A program made the position numbers and the translations under genes. From an uncultured Roseburia sp. (GTDB taxonomy: Bacteria; Bacillota; Clostridia; Lachnospirales; Lachnospiraceae): a stretch of DNA of 64,000 nt. This document shows, piece by piece, positions 1-8,535 of the stretch; position 1 is the stretch's first letter, and each line of letters begins with the position of its first letter. Location of the stretch: assembly GCA_900550935.1 (NCBI GenBank), contig URUD01000009.1:6550-70549 (forward strand). The letters are read 5' to 3'. Under the pieces are notes generated by a model that did not search any database, had not been told where the DNA came from, and worked only from the letters and a program-made list of their open reading frames with translations.

Positions 1-669
1 AAAAGAAATCTTCTTTCCCTCGTATTTCTTTGGATTTTCCATACAATCCATATACCAGATGGCATAGTCTGCATCTGTAATCTCAATCTCATCCTGTGAC
101 AGATCATACGGAAGTTCCTCCGGTCTCTCATCTAAGGTACCATCGGCACGCTCATAGACGATCTGTGCTTTCCGGTTCTGCGCTTTGACACTTCTTCTGT
201 ATTTTCCCTTGTCCGTGCTGTCATCACAACGGTTGAAGATGACCACATCCGCAGAAAAAAGCTGCTCCATGATCATCGTACGCATATTTGCCAGATACAT
301 ATCAAATGTGGTGGCATCTACCGTTGCAAGGGACTGTACCATAACCCAGTATTTCGGCAGCTCCATTTCAAGCAGAGTTGCCATCTCCCAGGTTCCGTTA
401 TACTCGATGAATACTTTTTCCGGCTGATGCTCTTCCTGCATCTTTTTTAAGAAATCCGCCGTAAAATCCTCTTCGTTTTCTACCATAACAAGTGTGGTAT
501 TTGCCTTTTTCAGTTCTGCCTCGGTATACTCTACTTCTCCGTCTTCGCAGCAGATCAAAAGACATTTATCTCCCTCGGTAAAACTTTCATCGGAAAGTGT
601 CTCCTTTACCAATGTTGTTTTACCGCTGTCCATAAATCCGGTAAATAAATATACTGGTATTTCCTGCAT
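1..669 (-). CDS. CobW/P47K-family GTP-binding protein (3' end cut by window edge)
   Basis: The reading frame is open from an ATG at 667-669 to the left edge of the window: 223 codons with the C-terminus missing. The start has an AAAGGA ribosome site 9-10 nt upstream. Residues 11-19 (GFMDSGKTT) form a Walker A loop, and VIFNRCD near residue 150 looks like a variant NKxD guanine-specificity motif, so this is a P-loop GTPase of the CobW/COG0523 type. The CxCC metal site typical of the family is not at its usual place; an ICCEDGEVEY stretch lies near residue 45 instead. It sits 38 bp downstream of the His-rich CobW protein on the same strand, so the two are probably cotranscribed and may work as a pair in metal allocation. 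Metal and client are not visible in the sequence. Confidence 0.8.
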   Translation of the reverse strand, partial: MQEIPVYLFTGFMDSGKTTLVKETLSDESFTEGDKCLLICCEDGEVEYTEAELKKANTTLVMVENEEDFTADFLKKMQEEHQPEKVFIEYNGTWEMATLLEMELPKYWVMVQSLATVDATTFDMYLANMRTMIMEQLFSADVVIFNRCDDSTDKGKYRRSVKAQNRKAQIVYERADGTLDERPEELPYDLSQDEIEITDADYAIWYMDCMENPKKYEGKKISF

Positions 670-707
670 ATCTGATTTCCTTTCTGTTTTACTGTTTCCA
701 TCCCATC

Positions 708-1841
708 TTATGCAATGCCGAATAATTCCTCTAACCGATGTTCCTCGATATTAGTTCCGATGACACAGAGTCTTCCTGTGTAATCTGGCTCACCGTCACG
801 AAGTTCGTACTCACCCGGTACCATATCAAAGTAGATCCAGGAACCGTTCTCGTCCTCTACCATTCCCTTTGCACGAAGGATCACGCCGTAATCATCCGTC
901 TCACACAGGGTCTTTAATACGTCCTCAATCTTTTCTTTAGTGAATTTATGCGGAGTTTCTTTTCCCCAGCTTGTAAAGACTTCGTCTGCATGATGGTGGT
1001 GGTGATGATCGTGGTCATGGCATCCGCAGGTGCAGTTCTCATCATGTTCATGCTCATGGTCGTGATGATGCTCGTGATCATGGTCATGGCATCCGCAGAT
1101 GCAGTTCTCATCATGTTCATGCTCATGCTCGTGATGATGTTCGTGATCGTGATCCTCGTGGTCATGGTCGTGATGGTGCTCATGTTCGTGCTCTTCTGCT
1201 TCTTCCTTCGCATGCTGCTCTGCCATCAGTTTTCTTTCCAGAGAGTCCTGTCCCTCTACGACCTTTAAGATCTGCTCTCCCTTCATGGCATCCCATGGAG
1301 TTGTGATGATTGCAGCCTTGTCATTGAGTGCCTGGATCTGTTTTACACAGAGCTCTAACTGCTCCGGTGTTGCATTCTGGCTTCTGCTTAAGACAACAGT
1401 GGTTGCATATTCGATCTGGTTGTTGAAGAACTCACCGAATGCTTTCATCTGTTTGCTTGCCTTTAAAGCGTTTACAACAGTAATGAGTCCGTTTAATTTT
1501 ACATCCTCTTCTTTTTCCACATCGATCACGGATTTCATAACGTCGGAAAGTTTGCCAACGCCAGACGGCTCGATCAGAATACGGTCCGGATGGAATTTCT
1601 CAATGACTTCGTGCAGGTTCTTTCCAAAATCGCCTACTAAAGAACAGCAGATACAGCCGGAGTTCAGTTCACTGATCTCAATGCCGGAATCTTTTAAAAA
1701 TCCGCCGTCGATACCGACCTCTCCGAACTCGTTCTCGATCAGAACCAGTTTCTCTCCTTTGAATACTTCATCTATCATTTTTTTAATAAATGTTGTCTTT
1801 CCTGCTCCAAGGAATCCTGATATAATGTCAATCTTTGTCAT
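708..1841 (-). CDS. CobW/COG0523-family zinc (metal) chaperone GTPase with His/Cys-rich insert
   Basis: A 377-residue GTPase of the CobW/COG0523 family, proteins that use GTP to hand metal (often zinc) to client metalloproteins in the cytosol. Walker A is GFLGAGKTT (residues 9-17) and the family metal site GCICC lies at 62-66. Between the GTPase core and the C-terminal CobW domain is a long His/Asp/Glu stretch containing two copies of a 23-residue unit with a Cys-x-Cys-Gly-Cys core (DENCICGC and DENCTCGC). I chose the ATG at 1839-1841 (MTKIDIIS) because GFLGAGKTT then sits at the usual distance from the N-terminus and AAAGGAATGG lies about 10 nt upstream; the frame stays open upstream to 1874. 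A second CobW-type gene follows 38 bp downstream. The clients are unknown. Confidence 0.9.
   Translation of the reverse strand: MTKIDIISGFLGAGKTTFIKKMIDEVFKGEKLVLIENEFGEVGIDGGFLKDSGIEISELNSGCICCSLVGDFGKNLHEVIEKFHPDRILIEPSGVGKLSDVMKSVIDVEKEEDVKLNGLITVVNALKASKQMKAFGEFFNNQIEYATTVVLSRSQNATPEQLELCVKQIQALNDKAAIITTPWDAMKGEQILKVVEGQDSLERKLMAEQHAKEEAEEHEHEHHHDHDHEDHDHEHHHEHEHEHDENCICGCHDHDHEHHHDHEHEHDENCTCGCHDHDHHHHHHADEVFTSWGKETPHKFTKEKIEDVLKTLCETDDYGVILRAKGMVEDENGSWIYFDMVPGEYELRDGEPDYTGRLCVIGTNIEEHRLEELFGIA
1007..1144 (-). repeat. Tandem 69-bp coding repeat, two copies (1007-1075 and 1076-1144)
   Basis: Two near-identical 69-bp units differ at only a few positions. Each encodes a 23-residue His/Glu/Asp unit with a CxCGC core inside the CobW-type GTPase. 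The next GATC after the second unit falls exactly 69 bp on (1145), so the array may continue in degenerate form. Being a multiple of three, it can expand or contract without shifting the frame. Confidence 0.85.
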
Positions 1842-1910
1842 AATTTGTACCATTCCTTTCTTATACATCCGCATATTTCCACGGACAAACCTCTTTACAC
1901 AAACATGTTT

Positions 1911-1939
1911 ATTTTACTCTACTTTATCCGTTTTTGCAA
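1911..1939 (-). promoter_or_regulatory. Likely sigma-A promoter of the CobW gene pair
   Basis: On the minus strand TTGCAA (1934-1939) is followed after 17 nt by TAAAAT (1911-1916), about 70 nt upstream of the chosen CobW start and downstream of the ABC transporter stop. I saw no convincing Zur-type palindrome in the gap. Confidence 0.45.
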
Positions 1940-1977
1940 ATTTAAGCAAAAATTTCACAAAACTTTTAGAAATGCTT

Positions 1978-3714
1978 CTAAGACTGGAACTGCATCTGAT
2001 AAAGTTTCTCATAGATTCCCTGTTTTTCCATCAGCTCTTGATGCGTTCCCTCTTCCGCAATGCCCTCTTCCGTCAGTACCAGGATCTTCTCTGCATTTCT
2101 TATGGTAGAAAGACGGTGTGCGATCACGATCGTGGTACGGTTTTTCGCCAGTTTTTCAAGCGAATCCTGCACTACCTTCTCACTCTCGTTATCGAGTGCC
2201 GAGGTTGCCTCATCAAAGATCAGGATCGGCGGATTTTTTAAGAAGACACGCGCGATCGAAAGACGCTGTTTCTGTCCACCGGAAAGCTTGATCCCGCGCT
2301 GTCCGATGTCTGTTTCATAGCCATTTGGCAGGGACATGATAAAGTCATGCGCATTCGCATTTTTTGCCGCCGCGATCACCTCTTCCCTGGTGGCATCCGG
2401 CTTTCCATAGCGGATGTTATCATAGACCGTTCCCACAAACAGGTAGACATCCTGCTGCACGATCCCGATATGGTCTCTTAAACTCTTTAATGTTAGGCTT
2501 CTGATGTCTTTTCCATCGATCTTGACGGAACCGTTTGTCACATCATAAAACCGCGGGATCAGTGAACAAAGCGTGCTCTTTCCTGCCCCGGAGGAACCGA
2601 CCAGTGCCATATAGGAACCTGCCGGCACGTTCAGATTGATGTGATCTAATACCTGCTCGGTGTTTTCTTCATAGCGGAACGAAACATTTTCAAAGGAGAT
2701 ATCCCCTTTTACCTCGCAAAGCTCGGTTGCATCATCCGCATCTTTGATATCCGGTTCAATATCCATGATCTCACGAAAACGCTCAAACCCGGTATATCCG
2801 TTCTGGAACTGCTCCGTAAAATCGATCAGCGTCCTTACCGGCTCTGTAAATACACTGATGTAAAGCAAAAATGTTACCAGATCACTAATGTCCACTCTTC
2901 CGTATGCGATCAGCACAGTTCCTGCAAGAATGACACAGACCTGGATCAATGTAGTAAATGTCCCCATTCCTGCATTGAAGCTTCCCATATAATGGTAGCT
3001 GTTCTTTTTTGCCGCAAGAAATCCCTCATTGCCCTGCCGGAATTTCTCGTTTTCGATTGCTTCATTTGCAAAGGATTTGACCACACGGATACCCGATAAG
3101 TTATCCTCGATCTGTCCGTTGATCTCTGCGATCCTGACACGGTTCTGCCGAAATGCCAGCCGCATCTTTTTGTTCATATAATAAGCAAATGCAAACATAA
3201 ACGGCAGTACGACAAAGGCTGCCAGTGCCAGCAGTGGATTGATGGAAAGAAGAATGGCAAATGCTCCGATGATCTTAATGATCGAGAGAATGATGTTCTC
3301 CGGTCCATGGTGCATCAACTCCGTGATATCGAACAAATCCGTTGTGATACGGCTCATCAGCTGTCCGACCTTCTGATTGTCATAGAAGGCAAAGGAAAGT
3401 TTCTGAAAATGGTCAAAAATCTCCGCCCTCATATCATACTCGATCTTTGCCCCCATCACATGACCATAATTTGCAATAAAAAATTTACTGTAACAGTCCA
3501 CTGCCACCATCACGAGCAACAGCACGGCAAGCCATTTCACCTTTGCAAGAATTTCCGCTGGCTCCATGTAGATCAATGTTGAGGTCACATAACGTACGAT
3601 CAGTGGAAGTGTCAACGCAACCGATGCAGATAATGCAGCAAAAAACATATCTGCCCAGAAAATTCCCTGATATGGTTTATAATAAGAAATCATTTTCTTT
3701 AAATTTTTATCCAT
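1978..3714 (-). CDS. ABC transporter, fused permease/ATPase half-transporter (exporter type)
   Basis: This 578-residue protein has the half-transporter layout of the MsbA/BmrA exporter class: a six-helix membrane domain (about residues 15-310), then an ATPase domain. The ATPase has Walker A GSSGAGKST, the signature LSGGQKQR, Walker B ILIFDEATSALD and the H-loop IAHRLST. It would act as a homodimer in the cytoplasmic membrane, exporting a lipid, drug or peptide; the sequence does not say which. The ATG start has a GGAGACAGGG site directly upstream. It is a single gene with its own promoter, divergent from the LUD protein gene, and the CobW pair follows 136 bp downstream with a separate promoter. 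Confidence 0.9.
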   Translation of the reverse strand: MDKNLKKMISYYKPYQGIFWADMFFAALSASVALTLPLIVRYVTSTLIYMEPAEILAKVKWLAVLLLVMVAVDCYSKFFIANYGHVMGAKIEYDMRAEIFDHFQKLSFAFYDNQKVGQLMSRITTDLFDITELMHHGPENIILSIIKIIGAFAILLSINPLLALAAFVVLPFMFAFAYYMNKKMRLAFRQNRVRIAEINGQIEDNLSGIRVVKSFANEAIENEKFRQGNEGFLAAKKNSYHYMGSFNAGMGTFTTLIQVCVILAGTVLIAYGRVDISDLVTFLLYISVFTEPVRTLIDFTEQFQNGYTGFERFREIMDIEPDIKDADDATELCEVKGDISFENVSFRYEENTEQVLDHINLNVPAGSYMALVGSSGAGKSTLCSLIPRFYDVTNGSVKIDGKDIRSLTLKSLRDHIGIVQQDVYLFVGTVYDNIRYGKPDATREEVIAAAKNANAHDFIMSLPNGYETDIGQRGIKLSGGQKQRLSIARVFLKNPPILIFDEATSALDNESEKVVQDSLEKLAKNRTTIVIAHRLSTIRNAEKILVLTEEGIAEEGTHQELMEKQGIYEKLYQMQFQS

Positions 3715-3748
3715 CCCTGTCTCCTCTCTTTTTTACATACTGGATTTT

Positions 3749-3776
3749 ATTGTATCAGCTTGTGGAAAAAAGTCAA
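3749..3776 (-). promoter_or_regulatory. Promoter of the ABC exporter gene
   Basis: Minus strand: TTGACT (3771-3776), 16 nt, TACAAT (3749-3754), 35 nt before the ATG. It overlaps the divergent promoter of the LUD gene, so the two may compete for polymerase. Confidence 0.55.
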
Positions 3777-3791
3777 ACAAAATGCTATACT
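3763..3791 (+). promoter_or_regulatory. Extended -10 promoter of the LUD-domain gene
   Basis: TATACT at 3786-3791 is preceded by TG one base earlier (TGCTATACT), an extended -10 box. A weak -35 (TGGAAA, 3763-3768) sits 17 nt upstream. It overlaps the minus-strand promoter of the ABC exporter. Confidence 0.5.
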
Positions 3792-3837
3792 GTTTTTACA
3801 CACATGATAGCAAAAGCACAGATAGGAGGGCATATCA

Positions 3838-4485
3838 ATGAGTTCAAATTCAGTCAAACAAACATACTATGAAACACTGGCAAATACAGTCATCAAAAAT
3901 CTGTCCAAACGCCGGATGGAAGGCTATTACTGTCCTACCATTGAAGATGCAGAAAAAAAAGTCTTTTCCTTTTTAGATGGAAACTGCACGGTCTCTTTTG
4001 GTGGTTCCATGACACTGGAAGATACCGGACTTTTAACCGCACTGCGCCACGACCCGAACATCCATCTGATCGACCGGTCAACAGCAAATTCTCCGGACGA
4101 AGTCAAACAGATGTATCATGATGCGTTAAGTGCAGACTATTATCTGATGAGTTCCAATGCGATCACGAAAGACGGCGAGCTTGTCAATATCGATGGCACT
4201 GGGAACCGCGTAGCAGCCCTGATCTATGGACCGGAAAACGTTATCGTCCTTGCCGGCATGAACAAGGTTGTTGCCAATGTAGACGAAGCATTGTCCAGAG
4301 TACATAATGTTGCAACCCCTATGAACTGTCTCCGGCTTAACAAGAAAACACCATGTTCAGCTACAGGAGTCTGCGCTGACTGTCTCTCACCGGACTGCAT
4401 CTGCAATCAGGTTGTTATCACAAGACGAAGTGGCATGGAAGGCAGGATCAAAGTTATTTTAATCGGTGAGGAACTGGGTTATTGA
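3838..4485 (+). CDS. LUD-domain protein (DUF162/LutC-YkgG related)
   Basis: A 215-residue protein of the LUD family, whose best known members are the LutB/LutC subunits of L-lactate oxidation. Family traits are the FGGSMTLEDTGL segment (residues 54-65), the LMSSNAITKDGELVNIDGTG loop (103-122) and YGPENVIVLAG (130-140). A C-terminal cysteine cluster (C164, C173, C179, C182, C187, C189) could bind metal or an iron-sulfur centre. The start is backed by an ATAGGAGGG site 8 nt upstream. It stands alone: no lutA or lutB lies beside it and it is followed by a strong terminator, so a lactate role is only a family-level inference. Stand-alone versions of this size are common in clostridia and their role is not established. 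Confidence 0.82.
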   Translation: MSSNSVKQTYYETLANTVIKNLSKRRMEGYYCPTIEDAEKKVFSFLDGNCTVSFGGSMTLEDTGLLTALRHDPNIHLIDRSTANSPDEVKQMYHDALSADYYLMSSNAITKDGELVNIDGTGNRVAALIYGPENVIVLAGMNKVVANVDEALSRVHNVATPMNCLRLNKKTPCSATGVCADCLSPDCICNQVVITRRSGMEGRIKVILIGEELGY

Positions 4486-4512
4486 TCTTCTTTTTATATC
4501 TATAAATCGAAA

Positions 4513-4542
4513 AAAAGGCTATCGCATTTGCGATAGCCTTTT
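4513..4542. terminator. Bidirectional Rho-independent terminator (LUD gene / rpsU)
   Basis: GGCTATCGC (4517-4525), loop ATTT, GCGATAGCC (4530-4538): a perfect 9-bp GC-rich stem flanked by AAAA and TTTT, which extend it and give a U-tract in both directions. It lies between two convergent genes. Confidence 0.9.
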
Positions 4543-4565
4543 AGCATACAAAAATTGGTTCACAA

Positions 4566-4742
4566 TTAGTTGTATTTTCTTTTTCTAGCTGCTTCAGATT
4601 TTTTCTTACGTCTTACGCTTGGTTTCTCGTAATGTTCTCTTTTACGAATCTCCTGCTGGATACCTGCTTTTGCGCAGTTTCTTTTGAAACGACGTAAAGC
4701 GCTATCTAAAGTCTCGTTCTCTTTTACAATTACACTAGACAT
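4566..4742 (-). CDS. rpsU: 30S ribosomal protein S21
   Basis: This 58-residue frame begins MSSVIVKENETLDSALRRFK and ends in a very basic tail (RRKKKSEAARKRKYN), the standard size and shape of bacterial S21, which binds the 30S platform near the anti-SD region of 16S rRNA. It is too short for many ORF filters but is certain from its sequence. The ATG is preceded by GGAGGGAGG, a strong site at a rather long spacing of about 14 nt. It has its own promoter just downstream of alaS and ends at a strong terminator, so it is probably transcribed mainly as a single gene. Confidence 0.97.
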   Translation of the reverse strand: MSSVIVKENETLDSALRRFKRNCAKAGIQQEIRKREHYEKPSVRRKKKSEAARKRKYN

Positions 4743-4820
4743 TATCTCACACCTAACCTCCCTCCAGTTGCGTATTGTGCATATTCAACTGATTGGGTCA
4801 TATTTATTGCACTATAGAAT

Positions 4821-4848
4821 AGTATAACGGATATTTTTTATTTGTCAA
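4821..4848 (-). promoter_or_regulatory. Strong promoter of rpsU
   Basis: Minus strand: consensus TTGACA (4843-4848), 16 nt of A/T-rich spacer, TATACT (4821-4826). It starts 16 nt past the alaS stop; no alaS terminator is visible before it. Confidence 0.8.
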
Positions 4849-4863
4849 CTACTTTTTTTATAT

Positions 4864-7524
4864 TTATGAAATCTGACCCTCTAATGCTACTTTGGCTTCT
4901 GCGATCGCATCTGCGATACCTGCCGGGTTCTTTCCACCAGCCTGTGCCATATTTGGACGACCGCCACCGCCGCCGCCGACTTTACCGGCAATGCTCTTGA
5001 TCAGGTTACCTGCATGCGCTCCCTGTTTCATTGCTCCATCGGTTGCCATTGCGATCAGGTTTACTTTGCCGTCGCAGGAAGATGCAAGAACAACGACACC
5101 CTCTCCCAGCTGTGCTTTTAACTGATCTCCCAGATCACGCAGACCGTTCATATCCACACCATCTACGGAAGAAGCAAGCAGTTTCACACCTTTTACTTCT
5201 ACGACCTGATCCATAACATCGCCAAGTGCTTCCTGTGCTGCCTTGCTCTTTAAGGATTCATTTTCACTGGTAAGTGCTTTAATCTCTGCCTGCATATGCT
5301 CGATCTTTTCAACCAGAGTTGCCGGAGTTGCTTTTGCTGCTTTTGCTGCTGCTTCAAGCTCATCCTCGATCTTCTGATAATAAGCAAATACGTTTTCTCC
5401 TGTTAAAGCCTCGATACGACGGATACCTGCTGCCACACCGCTCTCCGAAATGATCTTGAATGCAGTGATCTCGCTGGTATTCTTTACATGAGTTCCTCCA
5501 CAGAACTCTTTTGAGAAATCACCCATGGATACGACTCTTACGGTCTCGCCATATTTCTCATCAAACAGTGCCATTGCACCGGTTTTCTTTGCTTCCTCGG
5601 CTGTCATAACAGCGGTCTCTACCGGAATTGCCTCTGCAATCTTTTCATTGACCATCTTCTCGACAGCATTTAACTCTTCTGCCGTCATTGCCTCGAAATG
5701 ACTGAAATCGAAACGGGTTCTCTCTCCATCCTGATAAGAACCTTTCTGCTGTACATGGGTTCCAAGGACCTCTCTTAATGCTTTCTGTAATAAGTGTGTT
5801 GCAGAATGGTTTTTGCAGGTCTTGCCACGAAGTTCTGCATCTACCGATAAGGTTGCCTTATCGCCGACTTTGATCATACCGCTTACTACTTTACCGATAT
5901 GTCCGACCTTGCCACCTAATAACTTGATGGTATCTTCTACTTTGAACGAACCATCTGCGGTACGGATCACACCTTTGTCTCCCTGCTGTCCACCCATGGT
6001 TGCATAGAATGGAGTCTCTTTTACGATGATCGTTCCCACTTCTCCATCGGAAAGTGCTTCCACGAGTTCGGTCTCTGTGGTCAGAACTGCGATCTCTGAG
6101 TCTGCCTCTAACTTGTCATATCCGACAAACTCGGTTGTGACAGAAGGGTCGATGGACTCATATACGGTAACGTCAGCTCCCATATAGTTGGTCACTTTAC
6201 GTGCCTTTCTAGCGGTTGTTCTCTGTACTTCCATTGCCTCTTTGAAGCCCTTCTCATCAATTGAGAAGCCTTTTTCCTCGAGGATCTCCTGTGTCAGATC
6301 CATCGGGAATCCATAGGTATCATACAGTTTGAACGCATCCTCTCCGGATAATACCTTTTCGCCTTTCGCTTCCATCTCTTTTTCCATATCGGAAAGAATG
6401 GAAAGACCCTGGTCGATGGTCTTGCTGAATTTCTCTTCTTCCTGTGTCAGTACTTTGAAGATGAAATCCTGTTTTTCTTCTAATTCAGGATAACCGTCCT
6501 TGCTCTCACGAATTACCGTTGCTGCAAGATTTGCCATAAAGGTTCCATCGATGCCTAACATTCTTCCGTGACGTGCGGCACGGCGGATGATTCGGCGAAG
6601 CACATAACCTCTTCCTTCGTTGGATGGCATGATACCATCGGAAATCATAAAGGTTGCGGAACGGATATGATCGGTGATCAGACGAATGGAAACATCATCC
6701 AGTGCATCGGTCTGGTAAGTCTTGTGGCTCATCTCGCAGACTCTGTCACGGATCGCTTTCATAGTATCAATATCAAATACGGAATCTACATCCTGCATCA
6801 CAACAGCAAGACGTTCCAGTCCCATACCGGTATCGATATTCTTCTGCTCTAACTCTTCGTATCCACCCTTTCCATCTCCGTTGAACTGGGTAAATACGTT
6901 GTTCCATACTTCCATAAAACGGTCACAGTCACAGCCTACTTTACAGTCCGGTTTTCCACAGCCGTATTTTTCTCCACGGTCATAATAGATCTCCGAACAC
7001 GGACCACATGGACCTGCGCCATGCTCCCAGAAATTATCACATTCTCCGGTCTCCGGGTCACGGTAGAAACGGGTAATGCGCTCTGCAGGAACACCGATCT
7101 CTTTGTTCCAGATCTCAAATGCCTCATCATCCTCTCCATAGATAGAAGGATAGAGTCTGTCCTCTTCGAGTCCAAGTACTTTTGTCAAAAATTCCCAGGA
7201 CCAGGCAATTGCTTCATGTTTAAAATAATCTCCAAAAGAAAAGTTTCCAAGCATCTCAAAGAATGTCAGATGTCTTGCCGTCTTTCCTACGTTTTCGATA
7301 TCTCCGGTACGGATACATTTCTGACAGGTAGTCACTCTTCTTCTCGGTGGGATCTCCTGCCCGGTAAAATATGGCTTGAGCGGTGCCATACCTGCATTGA
7401 TCAGTAATAAGCTGTTATCATTGTGTGGTACCAATGAAAAGCTGTTCATACGCAGATGTCCTTTGCTCTCAAAAAATTCCAGATACATTCTGCGCAGTTC
7501 ATTTTCTCCGTAAAACTTCTTCAC
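4864..7524 (-). CDS. alaS: Alanyl-tRNA synthetase (GTG start)
   Basis: Charges tRNA-Ala with alanine in the cytosol and edits misacylated Ser/Gly-tRNA. The 886-residue length is normal for the family. The class II catalytic core is at the N-terminus, then the tRNA-recognition helices, then the editing domain with its metal site (HSATHLL and CGGTH), and the C-Ala domain with a GGGGGGRPN glycine-rich end. The frame is open to an ATG at 7581, but I set the start at GTG 7522-7524: it is preceded by GGAGGAACTAGTC (8-nt spacing), gives the conserved N-terminus KKFYGENELRRMYLEFF, and removes an overlap with the small gene upstream. It lies 19 bp downstream of that small membrane-protein gene and probably shares its promoter. 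Confidence 0.95.
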   Translation of the reverse strand: MKKFYGENELRRMYLEFFESKGHLRMNSFSLVPHNDNSLLLINAGMAPLKPYFTGQEIPPRRRVTTCQKCIRTGDIENVGKTARHLTFFEMLGNFSFGDYFKHEAIAWSWEFLTKVLGLEEDRLYPSIYGEDDEAFEIWNKEIGVPAERITRFYRDPETGECDNFWEHGAGPCGPCSEIYYDRGEKYGCGKPDCKVGCDCDRFMEVWNNVFTQFNGDGKGGYEELEQKNIDTGMGLERLAVVMQDVDSVFDIDTMKAIRDRVCEMSHKTYQTDALDDVSIRLITDHIRSATFMISDGIMPSNEGRGYVLRRIIRRAARHGRMLGIDGTFMANLAATVIRESKDGYPELEEKQDFIFKVLTQEEEKFSKTIDQGLSILSDMEKEMEAKGEKVLSGEDAFKLYDTYGFPMDLTQEILEEKGFSIDEKGFKEAMEVQRTTARKARKVTNYMGADVTVYESIDPSVTTEFVGYDKLEADSEIAVLTTETELVEALSDGEVGTIIVKETPFYATMGGQQGDKGVIRTADGSFKVEDTIKLLGGKVGHIGKVVSGMIKVGDKATLSVDAELRGKTCKNHSATHLLQKALREVLGTHVQQKGSYQDGERTRFDFSHFEAMTAEELNAVEKMVNEKIAEAIPVETAVMTAEEAKKTGAMALFDEKYGETVRVVSMGDFSKEFCGGTHVKNTSEITAFKIISESGVAAGIRRIEALTGENVFAYYQKIEDELEAAAKAAKATPATLVEKIEHMQAEIKALTSENESLKSKAAQEALGDVMDQVVEVKGVKLLASSVDGVDMNGLRDLGDQLKAQLGEGVVVLASSCDGKVNLIAMATDGAMKQGAHAGNLIKSIAGKVGGGGGGRPNMAQAGGKNPAGIADAIAEAKVALEGQIS

Positions 7525-7543
7525 GACTAGTTCCTCCAACGTA

Positions 7544-7687
7544 CTATTCTGCAGACGGATGCCCGCCTGCCGTTTTTTCATCCTTGCGTGTTCTTAATTT
7601 TTTGCCGGTAAAAATACCTAATCCGGCAACTGCCGCAAGAATCAATGCTATGATTAAATATCGTATAAACCAACCCAAAAATGCCAT
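7544..7687 (-). CDS. Small single-pass membrane protein, function unknown
   Basis: This is a 47-residue frame: MAFLGWFIRYLIIALILAAV, a further hydrophobic stretch to about residue 28, then a basic tail (GKKLRTRKDEK). It would be one membrane helix with a positively charged C-terminal end, which predicts N-out/C-in topology. I chose the ATG at 7685-7687: GAGAGG lies 8 nt upstream, and a TTGACG/TATACT promoter ends about 30 nt before it. The frame stays open to an ATG at 7756 that overlaps the stop of the MBL hydrolase gene, but that version would have the promoter inside its coding region. Its position directly before alaS suggests cotranscription, not function. Confidence 0.6.
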   Translation of the reverse strand: MAFLGWFIRYLIIALILAAVAGLGIFTGKKLRTRKDEKTAGGHPSAE

Positions 7688-7717
7688 AATCGCTACCTCT
7701 CTTTCTCTAACTGAATT

Positions 7718-7747
7718 AGTATATCGCAACTGTTTCCCAATCGTCAA
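7718..7747 (-). promoter_or_regulatory. Promoter of the small membrane protein-alaS unit
   Basis: Minus strand: TTGACG (7742-7747), 18 nt, TATACT (7718-7723). It overlaps the end of the MBL hydrolase operon, so alaS has an entry point separate from the purine-salvage genes. Confidence 0.65.
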
Positions 7748-7752
7748 GTCAT

Positions 7753-8508
7753 TCATGCTTCCTGGATCGGGAAGGTCTGGTTTTCATGCGAGATCTCTAC
7801 GATGCGCTCTGCCATGGCACCATTGGAGATCCTGCGTTTGTACTCTGTGATTGCAGAATAATCCTGCCACATGTGCATCGGGAAGATATACTCCGCATCC
7901 ACATGCTCTAAGAAATAATCGATGCCTAAGAACTTATTTTGTTCCAGCCTCGGATCCATCGGAACGAAGGCAAGATTGATATGTTTCTTTGCCAGACGGT
8001 TGATCTGACCCTTATAATTGCGCTCCATAATACCATTGACCAGGTCTCCGGCACCATCCCATTTCCAGTTGTTCAGATCTCCGGCATGGTAAAATGTAGC
8101 TCCGTTGGTCTCCACATAAAATGCAACGCCCGCATCGGTAGAACGCAGTGTCTCAATGTGAAGTCCTCCTACCTGATAGGTCTCACAGGGACTCACATAT
8201 ACGATCTTCTGTCGTATTGTATCCGGGAATCCATGTTTTTTCAAAAAATTTGGGCTCATCTTACAGTCTTTGGACAGGATAAAATGAATGTCTCTATACT
8301 GCTCTGCCAGATGGAGCACGTCCATATCAAAATGATCCTGATGCTTGTGGCTGGCAAAGACATAGACTGGCGTGTCCGGCTCGTACTCCGGCAGCCTGCC
8401 GCAAAACCGGTAGCCATTTACCCGGTCCCCACCAAAATAATCAAAGATCAGAACCTTCTCATCTACCTCTACCACAAAACAACTGTGATGTATAAAAATT
8501 ACCTGCAT
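7753..8508 (-). CDS. MBL-fold metallo-hydrolase (UlaG-like)
   Basis: A 251-residue metallo-beta-lactamase-fold protein. The metal site variant SHKHQDHFD (about residues 53-61) replaces the classic HxHxDH, and HAGDLNNW (about 140) supplies the later metal ligands. The closest known type is the UlaG/YtnP-like group of single-domain MBL hydrolases acting on small cytosolic esters or lactones; the substrate is not deducible. It is the last gene of the punA-mtaD operon (27 bp after mtaD), so a role near nucleoside or SAM-derived metabolites is plausible but inferred only from position. Confidence 0.82.
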   Translation of the reverse strand: MQVIFIHHSCFVVEVDEKVLIFDYFGGDRVNGYRFCGRLPEYEPDTPVYVFASHKHQDHFDMDVLHLAEQYRDIHFILSKDCKMSPNFLKKHGFPDTIRQKIVYVSPCETYQVGGLHIETLRSTDAGVAFYVETNGATFYHAGDLNNWKWDGAGDLVNGIMERNYKGQINRLAKKHINLAFVPMDPRLEQNKFLGIDYFLEHVDAEYIFPMHMWQDYSAITEYKRRISNGAMAERIVEISHENQTFPIQEA

Positions 8509-8535
8509 CGCTTGTACCTGCCTTTGGATTTCTGC

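Noticed and set aside
948..1268. Open frame of 106 codons on the + strand, Met/Val-rich and seemingly membrane-like
   Set aside because: It is the antisense image of the His/Asp-rich insert of the CobW gene (GTG/ATG codons opposite CAC/CAT). No SD and no independent support.
1285..2241. Long + strand frame of 318 codons
   Set aside because: Antisense to the CobW gene and the end of the ABC exporter, both of which have clear motifs; composition is typical of a shadow frame.
7525..7581. N-terminal extension of alaS to an ATG at 7581
   Set aside because: The GTG at 7522-7524 has an ideal SD and gives the conserved N-terminus; the extension overlaps the small gene upstream.
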